DNA of 64,000 nucleotides from NCBI GenBank assembly GCA_963786195.1, contig CAWAYH010000009.1, forward strand, positions 248,001 through 312,000, written 5' to 3'. The stretch comes from CAWAYH01 sp963786195 (GTDB taxonomy: Bacteria > Acidobacteriota > Vicinamibacteria > Vicinamibacterales > 2-12-FULL-66-21). Shown here in pieces: positions 55,980-64,000 of this stretch. The notes beneath the pieces were generated by a model. That model did not search any database and had not been told where the DNA came from. It saw only the letters and a program-made list of their open reading frames with translations. Position numbers and translations under genes: made by a program. The stretch's first letter is position 1. Each line of letters begins with the position of its first letter.

Positions 55980-56863
55980 TCAGCGCATCCACAACGACTT
56001 CAGGAACGCGAGTTGTTTACTATTTCCGTCTTCGCGTGCCACGGGATCCGGGGTAAAGTCGCTCTCCTGGTTGGCGAGGTTGCGCGTCAGCAGGTGTCCC
56101 ACACCGGGATACACGACGAGCTCGCAGCGGCCACCACTCGCATTGACGCGCTCACAGAAGCGTCGCGCTCCGCCGAGCGGCGTCAGCGTGTCCCGTTCGC
56201 CGTGGACGATGTGTACGGGAGGCATGCGCGGGCGCACATGTTCCACGGGCGAGTAGGCTTCGACGGTCGCGCGCTCGCGCAGCAGTCGGCGAAAGTGGCC
56301 ATCTGCGCTCACATCCAGCGCGGGCGACCACAGGACGAGCGCGTCCGGTCCCCCGGTGCGGTACGGGCCTTCGGCATTGTCGCAGCCGATCGTCGCCGCG
56401 GCGGCGGCGAGATGCCCCCCGGCGGAGACGCCGGACGCTGCGACCCGGTTGGGGTCTACGCCCAGCGTCGCGGCCTGGGCCCGCACCCACCGGAAGGCGC
56501 TGCAAACGTCCGCCAGCGCGTCGATGGGCGTGACGCTCTCGTTGGAGAGTCGATACTGGATGGACACAGCCACGAGCCCCAGATTTGCGTACCGTTGCGC
56601 GCTGGCGAAGGTCCAAGCCGGCGCGCCAGCGACCCATCCGCCGCCATGAAACAGCAGAATCGCCGGCGCTCGACCGTTCCGTGGCGGCGCGGTGGGCCTG
56701 AAGACAAACAGCTGGAGCGCCGCGCTATCGACTTCGCGGGTACGTGTAGACAACTGGCGTGACTTGGCGAGGCGCCTTCCTGTGCGGAGACCTCTGGCAG
56801 TCGGCCGCCCCCAACCGCAATACAACAGGCCCCGAACCAGGCGATATAACGGCGCAGGCGCAT
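55980..56863 (-). CDS. Secreted alpha/beta hydrolase (HSL/BD-FAE-like), one frameshift
   Basis: About 294 residues. Signal peptide MRLRRYIAWFGACCIAVGGG... (start 56863), then after a break near 56757 a complete hydrolase: oxyanion motif LLFHGGGWVAGA, nucleophile elbow GVSAGGHLAAAA, acid HGERDTLTPLGGA and His in YPGVGHLLTR. Family knowledge: hormone-sensitive-lipase-like esterases act on small or feruloyl-type esters. The export signal places it in the periplasm or outside. Confidence 0.83.
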
Positions 56864-57089
56864 CGTGATCCTGAGAAACCGATTTGCCCTGAGAGCGCGC
56901 ATGCTAGCACAGCACTTTGCGGGAGGATCAAGCGATTACAGATCCGCGACAGCCCGGCTCCGATGTGTAACGGAGGCATGCTGACAGACACTACCGCGTT
57001 CGGCAGCGGCCCGACTCTCCCCACCTGAAGGCGCGCAGCAGCCATGGCATTTCCATTGCAGCGGAACGTCAGTTCTAAAGCAGCACACG

Positions 57090-58836
57090 ATGCGAACCGT
57101 CCGCGATCCTTGGCTCCCACGCTCTCGCGCGCGCGCGCGCCAGTACGCGGCTGGTGTCTTCACACTGATGCTGCTGGGTACTCCGAGTGCTGTACCTGAT
57201 GTCGCAATCCGCCGACGCGACGGTGCCCGGCGCGCTTCGGAGCTACGTCACGATCCAGTCGCTCGGGTTCGAGTGGACCATCACGGGCGACGCCGATCAC
57301 GATGCCACCGTCGCGGTGGAGTATCGAACGTCCTCGTCCGCCCCGTGGAAGCAGGCGCTGCCCCTCGTCCGCGTCGATTACAACGGATCGAACATGTTGG
57401 CGGGGAGCATCCTGTTCCTGAGCCCGGCCACGACTTACGAAGTCCGGCTCACGCTGAACGACCCCGACGGCGGCGCCGACACGCGGACGCTCTCGATGAC
57501 GACGCGGCCGGTGCCGACCTTGCCGGTGTCGGGACGAACATTTCACGTGACGCCGGGATCGGGCGGTGGTGACGGATCGCCCGCGAATCCGTTCAGGGGC
57601 ATCGCCGCAGCGCAGGCCGTCGCGCAGCCCGGGGACACCTTCCTCGTGCACGCCGGATCGTACGGCGGCCGCATCGGCTTCACGAAGCCCGGAACGCCCG
57701 GCAACTACGTCGTCTGGAAGGGCGCCGGCGATGGAGAGGCACTCTTCGCAGGGATCGACGTCTACGTCAGTCACGTCTGGCTCGAGGGTCTGACGCTCAG
57801 GGATCTGCCGTACGCCCTGATGTCGAAGGACGCGCCGACCGATGTCGTCATCAGGAGCTGCGCGTTCTTCAACAACCACTACTCGATCTATCTGCAGCGG
57901 GGCGGCAGCGACTGGTACATCGCCGACAACACGATCGTCGGCGACACGCCGATCTCGACCGAGAGCCTGGACGGCGAGGGCATCGAGTTGAACGGCTACT
58001 CCGTCGACAGCTACGGTCACGTCGTCGCGCACAACCGCATCACCAACGTCGCCGACGGAATCTCGAACGGGACCTACAACATCGATGTCTACGGCAACGA
58101 CATCTATGACGCGTCGGACGACGGGTTCGAGGGCGATCCGGGCGGACCCAACATCCGCGTGTGGGGAAATCGAATCCACAACGTGGCCCACAACGGCATC
58201 AGCTACCAGCCGCAGAACGGGTCGCCGTGGTACATCGTCAGGAATCAGCTCGTGGGCTTCAAGGAAGCGCCGTTCAAGTTCCGGACGACGGATCGATCCG
58301 TCATCGCCCACAACACGATCGTCATGTGGGGCAAGATGATCTGCTGCAGCGACACGCACCTGCTGCGTTCGATCGTGAAGAACAATCTCTGGATCACCGT
58401 CACCGGCGGTCAGATCTGGGACTTCGGGTCGAGCGTGAGAGACTGGCGCACCGATTTCAACAACGACGGATTCGACTGGGGCACGAGCACCGCGCCGTTC
58501 CGCTACGGCGGCGTCGTCTACTCGAGCCTGACTTCGTTTGCCGCGGCGTCGGGGCTCGAAACGGCCGGCCGGCGGATCGACAGGAACACGTGTTTCGAGA
58601 CCTTCAACGTGCCGGGGCCGCCGCTGACGCCCGTCCCTCCGCAGCACATGACGCTGAAGGCCGGCTGCAATGCCATCGATGCCGGCGCGATCCTGCCCAA
58701 CATCAACGACGGCTTCCTCGGCGCCGCGCCTGACCTGGGAGCCTTCGAGATGGGTCAGCCGCTGCCCGCCTACGGTCCAAGAGCCGGCGGCGGCACGCCG
58801 CCAGTCGTGCCGACCGGATTCCGCATCATTCGTTGA
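57090..58836 (+). CDS. Secreted right-handed parallel beta-helix protein, one frameshift
   Basis: About 581 residues. The signal peptide (ARQYAAGVFTLMLLGTPSA) is in the 57090 frame; one surplus base near 57185 separates it from the body. A fibronectin-III-like N-terminal domain (LRSYVTIQSLGFEWTITGDA ... TYEVRLTLNDPDGG) precedes a parallel beta-helix (FHVTPGSGGGDGSPANPFRG, then Asn-rich strands such as DWYIADNTIVGDT, NIDVYGNDIYDASDDGFE, RVWGNRIHNVAHNGIS) and ends near LGAFEMGQ. Polysaccharide lyase families look like this, but catalytic residues cannot be assigned. Confidence 0.8.
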
Positions 58837-58840
58837 ACAA

Positions 58841-58875
58841 CAGCTCTCAGCTCTCAGCTGTCAGCTCTCAGCTGT
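58841..58875. repeat. Heptamer array (CAGCTCT/CAGCTGT)
   Basis: Exactly five 7-bp units: CAGCTCT, CAGCTCT, CAGCTGT, CAGCTCT, CAGCTGT. It begins five bases after the stop of the beta-helix gene and ends shortly before the response regulator. Confidence 0.92.
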
Positions 58876-58900
58876 GGGCCCGTTGTAGATCTGGTCCACA

Positions 58901-59630
58901 ATGGCGTGGATGGCGAGCCCGACCACCCCGCCACGTGCGCTCATCGTCGAAGACGAGACCGCCGTCCGCGAGCTGATACGTCTCCACCTCGAGCTTGCGG
59001 GCTTTCAGATCGAAGAAGCGGGCGACGGCCGAGCCGCGCTCGGTCGCGCGCGCGAGGCGCCATTCGATCTGCTCATCCTCGACGTGATGCTGCCCGGGAC
59101 TCGACGGGGTGTCACTGTGCCGGGCGGTTCGGATGGAGGGGCCGAACACCGACACGCCCATCCTGATGGTGACGGCCAGGGACGCCGAGTCGGACAAGGT
59201 GCTCGGCCTCGAGAGCGGCGCAGACGACTACCTCGCCAAGCCGTTCGGCATCAGGGAGCTCGTCGCGCGCGTCGGTGCGATCATGCGCCGCCACAAGCGT
59301 GCCGGGGAAAAGACAGAGTCCGTCGGTCGCACCTCCGCGTCGCACGTCGACATCGATCCGGAACGGCGAACGGCTTCAGTGCGTGGAGAACCCGTCGAGC
59401 TCACGCGCCAGGAGTTCGACCTGCTCTATCAGCTGGCGAAACGTCCGGGCATCGTGTACAGCCGGACCGCGCTCCTGCAGAACGTCTGGACAGACGATAC
59501 CTACGTGACCGAACGGACGGTCGATACCGTCATCAGCAGGCTCCGGAAGAAGATCGAACGCGACCCGCAGGATCCGGAGCTGATCCTCACAGCGTGGGGC
59601 GTCGGCTACAAGTTCGTCGACGCCGAGTGA
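58901..59630 (+). CDS. Two-component response regulator, OmpR/PhoB family, one frameshift
   Basis: About 242 residues. Receiver: LIVEDETAVREL and phospho-acceptor Asp in LLILDVMLPG. A surplus A near 59101 shifts the frame to DGVSLCRAVR, ILMVTARDAESDKV and DDYLAKPFGIRELVARV (conserved Lys). DNA-binding winged helix: VELTRQEFDLLYQLAKRPG, TVDTVISRLRKKIERDP, WGVGYKF. Start ATG at 58901 or 58910. It ends 25 bp inside the convergent kinase gene. Confidence 0.9.
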
Positions 59631-61131
59631 GCCGTCGGGCGCTGGTCGCTCGCTCGACTGCCCTGCTCCACGTCCGGCTTCCGGGCGGCCGGCTGCGGCA
59701 GCACGATACTGAACTGCGTGCAGCCAGGCCTGCTCGTGACGCCGATCGTGCCGCCGTGGCGCTCGACAATCGCCTTCACGATCGAGAGACCGAGGCCGCT
59801 CCCTTCCGTTCCAGCCGCACGAGACTTGTCGGCCTTGTAGAAGCGATCGAAAACAAAGGGCAGGTGTTTCCGCCGGGATTCCCTCTCCCGCGTCGAAGAC
59901 CTCGATCGTCCGCATGCCGGGAGCGGCGGTGGCCCTCAGCGCGATCGTCCCGCCACGCGGTGAATGGCGGAGCGCGTTCGCCACGAGGTTGTCGATGACC
60001 TGCTCGATCCGGTCGGGATCCGCCACAACCTGATCCGCGTCGGCGGCGATCTCGACGCTCAGGAGCACGCCGCGTGCGTGCGCGTCGTGTTCGCGGCGGC
60101 TCAACACGTGCTGGAACACGCGCTCGATGTCGAACACGCGCACGTCGAGCGCGACCGCTTCGTTCTCGTAGCGCGCGAGATCCAGCAGGTCCTTCACGAT
60201 GCGTTCGAGGCGCCGCGTCTCGCGGTCGATCGTCTCGAGATACCGGCCGCGCCGATCGTGATCGAGCACGACCTCTGGCATCCTGAGCGTTTCGATGAAG
60301 CCGCGCATCACCGTGAGCGGCGTCTTCAGCTCGTGCGACACGTCCGCGAGCATCTGACGACGGACCTTGTCGGAGGCTCGCAGCGCTTCGTCGCGGGCCG
60401 CGAGCTCGTCGGCCATCCTGTTGAACGCGCCGGCGACTCGCGCGATCTCGTCGCTGCCGGTCTGCGGCGCGCGCGCGCTGAGATCGCCCTGTCCCAGTCG
60501 CACCGCCGCATCCTCGAGCGCGGACAACCGGCGCCGGGCGGGACCGAAGATGACGAAGGCGGCCGCGACCGTCGCCAGGATCAAGACGATGGTCCCGGGC
60601 AGCGACAGCAGGCGCCCGACATCCCGAAGGACGCCGCCTGGCGGCGGTGGCGGCAACACGACGAGCCCGCGCAGCTCCTTGCCGATCTGAATGGGCGCCG
60701 TCACGACAGGGCCCGAGAGTCTCGGCTGCGCGGTGGTCTGTCTTGAGTCGGCTCCGGGCCAGGACCGACTCCGCCGACCGCCTGATCTCGTCGGCCAGCG
60801 GATCACTCGAGTTGCCCGCAATGCGGCCGTTGCCCATGACGACGAAGATGCGCCAGGGTTCGCGGCCGTAGCGTTCGTTCAGATACGCGCCGAGATCGAG
60901 GTCCGGGTTCGTCTCGAGGGCCGATCCCAGGTCGGCGGCCAGCGAGGTCGCGAGATTGTTCGGCGAACGGTCGGGGTTCCGGGCGCTCGTCCGCGACATG
61001 ATGACGCTGAACATGACGCTCTGCGCCACGAGCACCACCAGGACGAACGCGACCAGGCTGATGCCGATCCGCCAGTAGAAGCTGCCGTACCAGGGCGATC
61101 GAGGTTCGACGTCCACGTCAGCACTATTCAA
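59606..61131 (-). CDS. Sensor histidine kinase (HAMP-HisKA-HATPase), two frameshifts
   Basis: About 507 residues. Two membrane helices (WRIGISLVAFVLVVLVAQSV and LPGTIVLILATVAAAFVIFG) bracket a periplasmic part, then HAMP (LEDAAVRLGQGDLSARA), HisKA with phospho-acceptor VSHELKTPLTVM, N box DNLVANALRHSP, G1 FDAGEGIP, F box HLPFVFDRFYKADKS and G2 GSGLGLSIVKAI. Surplus bases near 60750 and 59868 are needed to join it. Start is a TTG (61131), or a GTG five codons later. Tail-to-tail with the OmpR-type regulator, its likely partner. Confidence 0.88.
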
Positions 61132-61269
61132 CCGGAAGAGTACTGCGAAACTGTGGCAGGCCTGTGAAACTCCCGTTGGGCCGGGCCAACACTCATTTCA
61201 CGGTTCCCCAACAGTTTCGTGACACCTGTCGCGTTTCATTGGGTGTGGAGACGCACTCGATGAAACACG

Positions 61270-62029
61270 ATGGATCCGACACACGTCGAGACCGCACTCG
61301 ACGAACGCCCCGACGTCAACCGCGTCAAGAAGGTCACCCGACGCGAGGCGCTGGGCATGCTCGGCGCGACAGGCGCCGCGCTTTCGCTGGCCAGGCTGCG
61401 GGGGGAGCCCGACGAGCCCCAGCACGACCACTCAGACGACCACGACCACGACGGGAACGAACTCAGCCTGCGCGGTGGCGCCCTCTGAGACCGTTGGGCC
61501 CTATCCGTCGTTGAGCGATTTCTTCCGCAGCGATATCAGGGAAGGCAGGAGCGGTCTGCCGCTGACGGTCAATATCAACGTCGTCAACGTCAACAACGCC
61601 TGCAGTCCGGTGTCCGGCGCGAACGTCGAGATCTGGCAGTGCGACGCGGAAGGCCACTACTCGCAGTACTCGCAGCCGGGCTACAGCGGCCAGGCGGAGA
61701 CGTACCTCCGCGGCATCCAGACCACCGACAGTGGCGGCCGGGTCACCTTCACGACCATTTATCCTGGCTGGTATGCCGGCCGGGCCACGCACATCCACGT
61801 CGAAGTGACGATCAACGGCCGGTCGGTGAAAGTCACGCAGATTGCGTTTCCCGAGAGCATCACGGCCGCGGTGTACAGGACGGGCGTGTACGCGCCCAAG
61901 GGGCAGAACCCGACGGCGAATCTCGGCGACAACGTCTTTTCAGACAGTCTTGCCTCCGAGCTCGCGTCGGTGACTGGCGATACGACCAACGGGCATACCG
62001 CCGCGTTCATGGTGGGGATTGCGGTGTAA
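61270..62029 (+). CDS. Tat-exported intradiol ring-cleavage dioxygenase-like protein, one frameshift
   Basis: 252 residues when joined. Twin-arginine signal: VTRREALGMLGATGAALSLA. A His/Asp-rich linker follows (EPQHDHSDDHDHDG). After a surplus base near 61458 comes the dioxygenase fold: VAPSETVGPYPSLSDFFRSD, ANVEIWQCDAEGHYSQYS and FTTIYPGWYAGRATHIHVEV, the last carrying the Tyr and the His-x-His typical of the Fe(III) site. Family members open catechol-type rings; for secreted relatives the substrate is usually unproven (lignin-derived aromatics are a guess). Confidence 0.82.
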
Positions 62030-62370
62030 CCGGGGCCGCTGCGCCTGGGCTCCTGCCCTCCGTTCGTCTGACGAACGCCGCCGGGGCGGGCCGATCGTCT
62101 CGGCCCTCCCGCTTCGCGTCGCGGAAAAACGGGCTCTCCGCGCTTGTACTCACGATGGCGGCGTCGGCCCGGGTGATCCCCGCGCTGGTGAACAATCGGT
62201 TGGGCATCCGGGTGTGGAGAACGCCGGAGACGAATCGGCGCCGACGCCGATCGATACCGCTGCGAGTCCGTTTTACTGGCTGCGCTGATCGCGCCGCTCA
62301 GAGGTCGGCCCGATCCGACCGGCCCGCGCCCGCGGCATGGTGGCAACGGTCGGCGCTGCATGCGGCCGCG
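62030..62370. other. Intergenic region without recognisable gene
   Basis: About 340 bp between the dioxygenase and VOC genes (convergent). It contains one clear dyad, CGTTCG-TCTGA-CGAACG at 62061-62077, without T-tract. Open frames exist on both strands but have no family features; I see no RNA gene. Confidence 0.6.
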
Positions 62371-62778
62371 TCAGGTGACGACGCCAGCCTTCCACTCGAC
62401 CAGATCCCACAGGTTGCCGTACAGGTCTTCGAACACCGCGACTGTCCCGTAGGGTGCTGCTTTCGGTTCTCTCGGGAACCGAATGCCAGCCGACACCATC
62501 CTGTTGTAGTCGCGCCAGAAGTCGTCCGTGCTCAGAAACAGGAACACGCGGCCGCCAGTCTGGTTGCCAACTGCGGACTCCTGTTCCGGCGTTGAAGCCT
62601 TGGCCAGCAGCACCGTCGTGCCCGTTGATCCCGGCGGCGCGACCAACACCCAGCGCTTGTCCTGTTCTGGTTGGTATGTATCGTCGACCACATCGAAGCT
62701 GAGTTTCTTCGTGAAGAACTCGATCGCCTCGTCGTAATCCCGCACGACCAGGGCGACGTGCGCGATCCATTGCTTCAT
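62371..62778 (-). CDS. VOC-family (glyoxalase/bleomycin-resistance) protein
   Basis: 135 residues with two beta-alpha-beta-beta-beta modules: HVALVVRDYDEAIEFFTKKL then VLVAPPG in the first, and RVFLFLSTDDFWRDYNRM then AVFEDLYGNLWDLVEW in the second. Metal ligands are plausible (first His, second-module Glu). Similar proteins are annotated as lactoylglutathione lyase-like without proof. Intact; its start overlaps the stop of the truncated hydrolase (ATGA). Confidence 0.88.
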   Translation of the reverse strand: MKQWIAHVALVVRDYDEAIEFFTKKLSFDVVDDTYQPEQDKRWVLVAPPGSTGTTVLLAKASTPEQESAVGNQTGGRVFLFLSTDDFWRDYNRMVSAGIRFPREPKAAPYGTVAVFEDLYGNLWDLVEWKAGVVT

Positions 62779-63262
62779 GACGTCCGCTCACTCCCGGTCC
62801 GCGCATGACGCGCAAAGAAGTCGGCCAGGCCCTCGGCCATGCCGCTGGGATTCTGCAGGTGCAGCAGGTGTCCCGCGCCCGTGAGGAGAAACGGCTCGAC
62901 GTCAGGCAGCCATTCGAGCAGGAGTGTGTGTCGTTGATGAAACCGCACATCGCTCTCCGCGCCGAGCACGGCAAGGACCGGTTGCACGACCCGGCGCGCC
63001 TCGTCTGGTCCGAAGGACCACTGACGCAACGCCGGCAGTTCCTGTTCGAAGAACGTCGCTGAGTCGGTCAGCGCTTGCGCAACGGCATCGGGAATCGCTC
63101 TTTCCAGGTCGTCTCGATAATTCGCCCCGCAGGTGCCTCGAAGGAACGTATCGACCGCGGCGGTCGTGTCGCCGGACCGGTACAGCTCGAGCGCGCGAGG
63201 AACCTCCGGAGGGCTCGGGACGGCCATCAGCGCCGGCTCCAGGAGCGCGAGCGATTGAACGT
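62775..63262 (-). pseudogene. Alpha/beta hydrolase, C-terminal remnant
   Basis: Only the 3' two thirds of an alpha/beta hydrolase are present: VQSLALLEPALMAVP, the cap domain, PVLAVLGAESDVRFHQRHTL and the His-containing end LLTGAGHLLHLQNPSGMAEG. The first ~100 residues with the oxyanion loop and G-x-S-x-G elbow should precede VQSLALLEP; instead the sequence upstream of about 63262 is a different, unrelated small frame with its own ribosome-binding site. A deletion at this point seems likely; no start codon in good context serves the remnant. Confidence 0.65.
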
Positions 63263-63334
63263 CACCCGAACGATGACCAGCGCCGCGGCGATCGCGATCA
63301 GGGAGAACCAAGTGCGGCTCTGGAAGAGATCCAC
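63227..63334 (-). CDS. Small predicted membrane protein (35 residues)
   Basis: A GTG at 63334 follows GAGGAG with seven-base spacing. The product MDLFQSRTWFSLIAIAAALV then IVRVTFNRSRSWSRR has one hydrophobic helix and a basic end, the pattern of small membrane proteins or of a truncated N-terminus. It overlaps the hydrolase remnant in another frame and may be the 5' stump of a gene destroyed by the same deletion. Confidence 0.4.
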   Translation of the reverse strand: MDLFQSRTWFSLIAIAAALVIVRVTFNRSRSWSRR

Positions 63335-63343
63335 GGCAACTCC

Positions 63344-63739
63344 TCAGGCCCTGGCCTGCTTCCGAATTTCGTTGATACGCGCCTTCACGAGCCTCTTCAC
63401 CAGCGTCATTGGTATGGGCTCGGTCAGTGGAAAACGAACCGTTCCCTTGGAGAGTTCGTATCCCTCGAGCTCGGCCGCATGGGCGCGCCTGAGTGCGCCG
63501 GTGATCGGATAGAGGCTGCTGTGGTGCCGCCAGCCCGCGTACCAGACGAGCGGCCGATCGTCGAGCCTGAATCCGGGGATTCCATAGCTGAAATGCTCGA
63601 CGGCATCGGGCGCCGCGGCGCGAATGGCTCCGCGGATCTTCTTCAGGGCTCTGCGACCGTCTGGCGGCAACGCTGCAAGATAGGCTCGAACCTTGACGCC
63701 AGCGTCCCTGGCGTTGGTCTTGGAGCTGGAGGACTTCAC
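63344..63739 (-). CDS. DUF1801 (YdhG-like) domain protein
   Basis: 131 residues from a GTG at 63739. The DUF1801 pattern is present: VRAYLAALPPDGRRALKKIR, AAAPDAVEHFSYGIPGFRL, PLVWYAGWRHHSSLYP and LSKGTVRFPLTEPIPMTLVK. Members such as YdhG/Fra-like proteins have been linked to iron chaperoning but in most genomes the role is unknown. The longer open frame upstream is not convincing. Confidence 0.85.
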   Translation of the reverse strand: MKSSSSKTNARDAGVKVRAYLAALPPDGRRALKKIRGAIRAAAPDAVEHFSYGIPGFRLDDRPLVWYAGWRHHSSLYPITGALRRAHAAELEGYELSKGTVRFPLTEPIPMTLVKRLVKARINEIRKQARA

Positions 63740-63753
63740 CGCGCGGGTCCCCT

Positions 63754-63924
63754 CTACCTCGAGCGCAACGACACCATGAACGGCAGGACCCACGCGATGA
63801 ACGCGACCGCGATGACGAGGCAGGTCCACTCCCGCCGGGTGCGTGGCCGCACACCCAGAAGGTACGGTCCAAGGATGCACAACCCGGAAAGGATGAAAAA
63901 CCACGTGGTCGCGGATTTCATCAT
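63754..63924 (-). CDS. Small two-helix membrane protein
   Basis: 56 residues from Met at 63924 (MMKSATTWFFILSGLCILGP, then YLLGVRPRTRREW and a second helix CLVIAVAFIAWVLPFMV). No family recognised; the two-helix hairpin with a basic cytosolic turn is typical of small inner-membrane proteins. It precedes the DUF1801 gene by 14 bp on the same strand. Confidence 0.55.
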   Translation of the reverse strand: MMKSATTWFFILSGLCILGPYLLGVRPRTRREWTCLVIAVAFIAWVLPFMVSLRSR

Positions 63925-64000
63925 GTTCGTAGTCTCCCGACGCCCGCGCCATGATCGCACAAAACACCTGCGCTGACAGGGTGACGCCCGCGTCTAGAAG

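Noticed and set aside
57121..57140. CGCGCG run as Z-DNA or special site
   Set aside because: It lies inside the Arg/Ala codons of the signal peptide of the beta-helix gene and is explained by coding.
490..61458. Programmed +1 frameshifting
   Set aside because: Sites share no slippery sequence or stop-codon context and both + and - shifts occur; sequencing error is simpler.
1..64000. tRNA, rRNA, insertion sequences, prophage
   Set aside because: No cloverleaf, rRNA signature, transposase or integrase features were recognised on either strand by eye; a covariance search was not possible.

Overview
The window is high-GC bacterial chromosome with no rRNA, tRNA, CRISPR array, prophage or transposase that I can see. 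Several families point to Acidobacteriota, most likely the Vicinamibacteria side (inference): two secreted VWFA-related-domain proteins of the acidobacterial type, an Oar-like TonB receptor with an N-terminal carboxypeptidase-regulatory domain, two Ser/Thr kinases fused to PD40/WD40-like propellers, and a giant propeller-type histidine kinase.

Layout. 1-12.9 kb (minus strand) is one long respiratory operon. It runs nuoA-C-D-H-J-K-L-M-N straight into F0 genes (a PF09527-type subunit, atpI-like, atpB, atpE) and then a DMT permease cut by the window edge. nuoB, E, F, G, I and the F1 genes are absent. Every roomy junction inside the nuo operon is filled by a different repeat element. 13.1-20.8 kb (plus strand) carries two VWA proteins, a CcsA/HemX-type protein and the tetrapyrrole genes hemA, hemC, cobA-hemD (fused) and hemB. 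20.8-28.0 kb (minus) holds a pseudopilin with EF-hand and FIMAH-like parts, a secreted beta-helix protein, a small secreted protein, a LuxR-type regulator and its propeller sensor kinase. Two of these genes share a ~47-bp upstream element that may be a structured leader. 28.0-37.2 kb (minus) holds a form-II type molybdenum hydroxylase cluster coxS-L-M-D-E-G followed by a kinase. 37.3-42.8 kb holds a SNase-like protein, polyphosphate:AMP phosphotransferase plus adenylate kinase, and a second propeller kinase. 42.9-50 kb holds an Oar-like receptor, a winged-helix/FHA regulator, a lipoprotein and an esterase fused to a beta-helix. 50-56.9 kb (minus) is a run of small membrane, TPR, PAP2, AlkD-like, TonB-C, DHFR-like and hydrolase genes. 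57-64 kb has a secreted beta-helix protein, an OmpR-type two-component pair arranged tail to tail, a Tat-type intradiol dioxygenase-like protein, a VOC protein, a truncated hydrolase and small genes.

Quality caveat. About twenty otherwise well-conserved genes are split by single-base indels. Most are +1 insertions outside homopolymers, and the density is very uneven: almost none across nuo, dense at 42.9-50 kb. I read most of these as residual long-read consensus errors and annotate the joined genes, giving the approximate break positions. Real decay is possible in the densest part.
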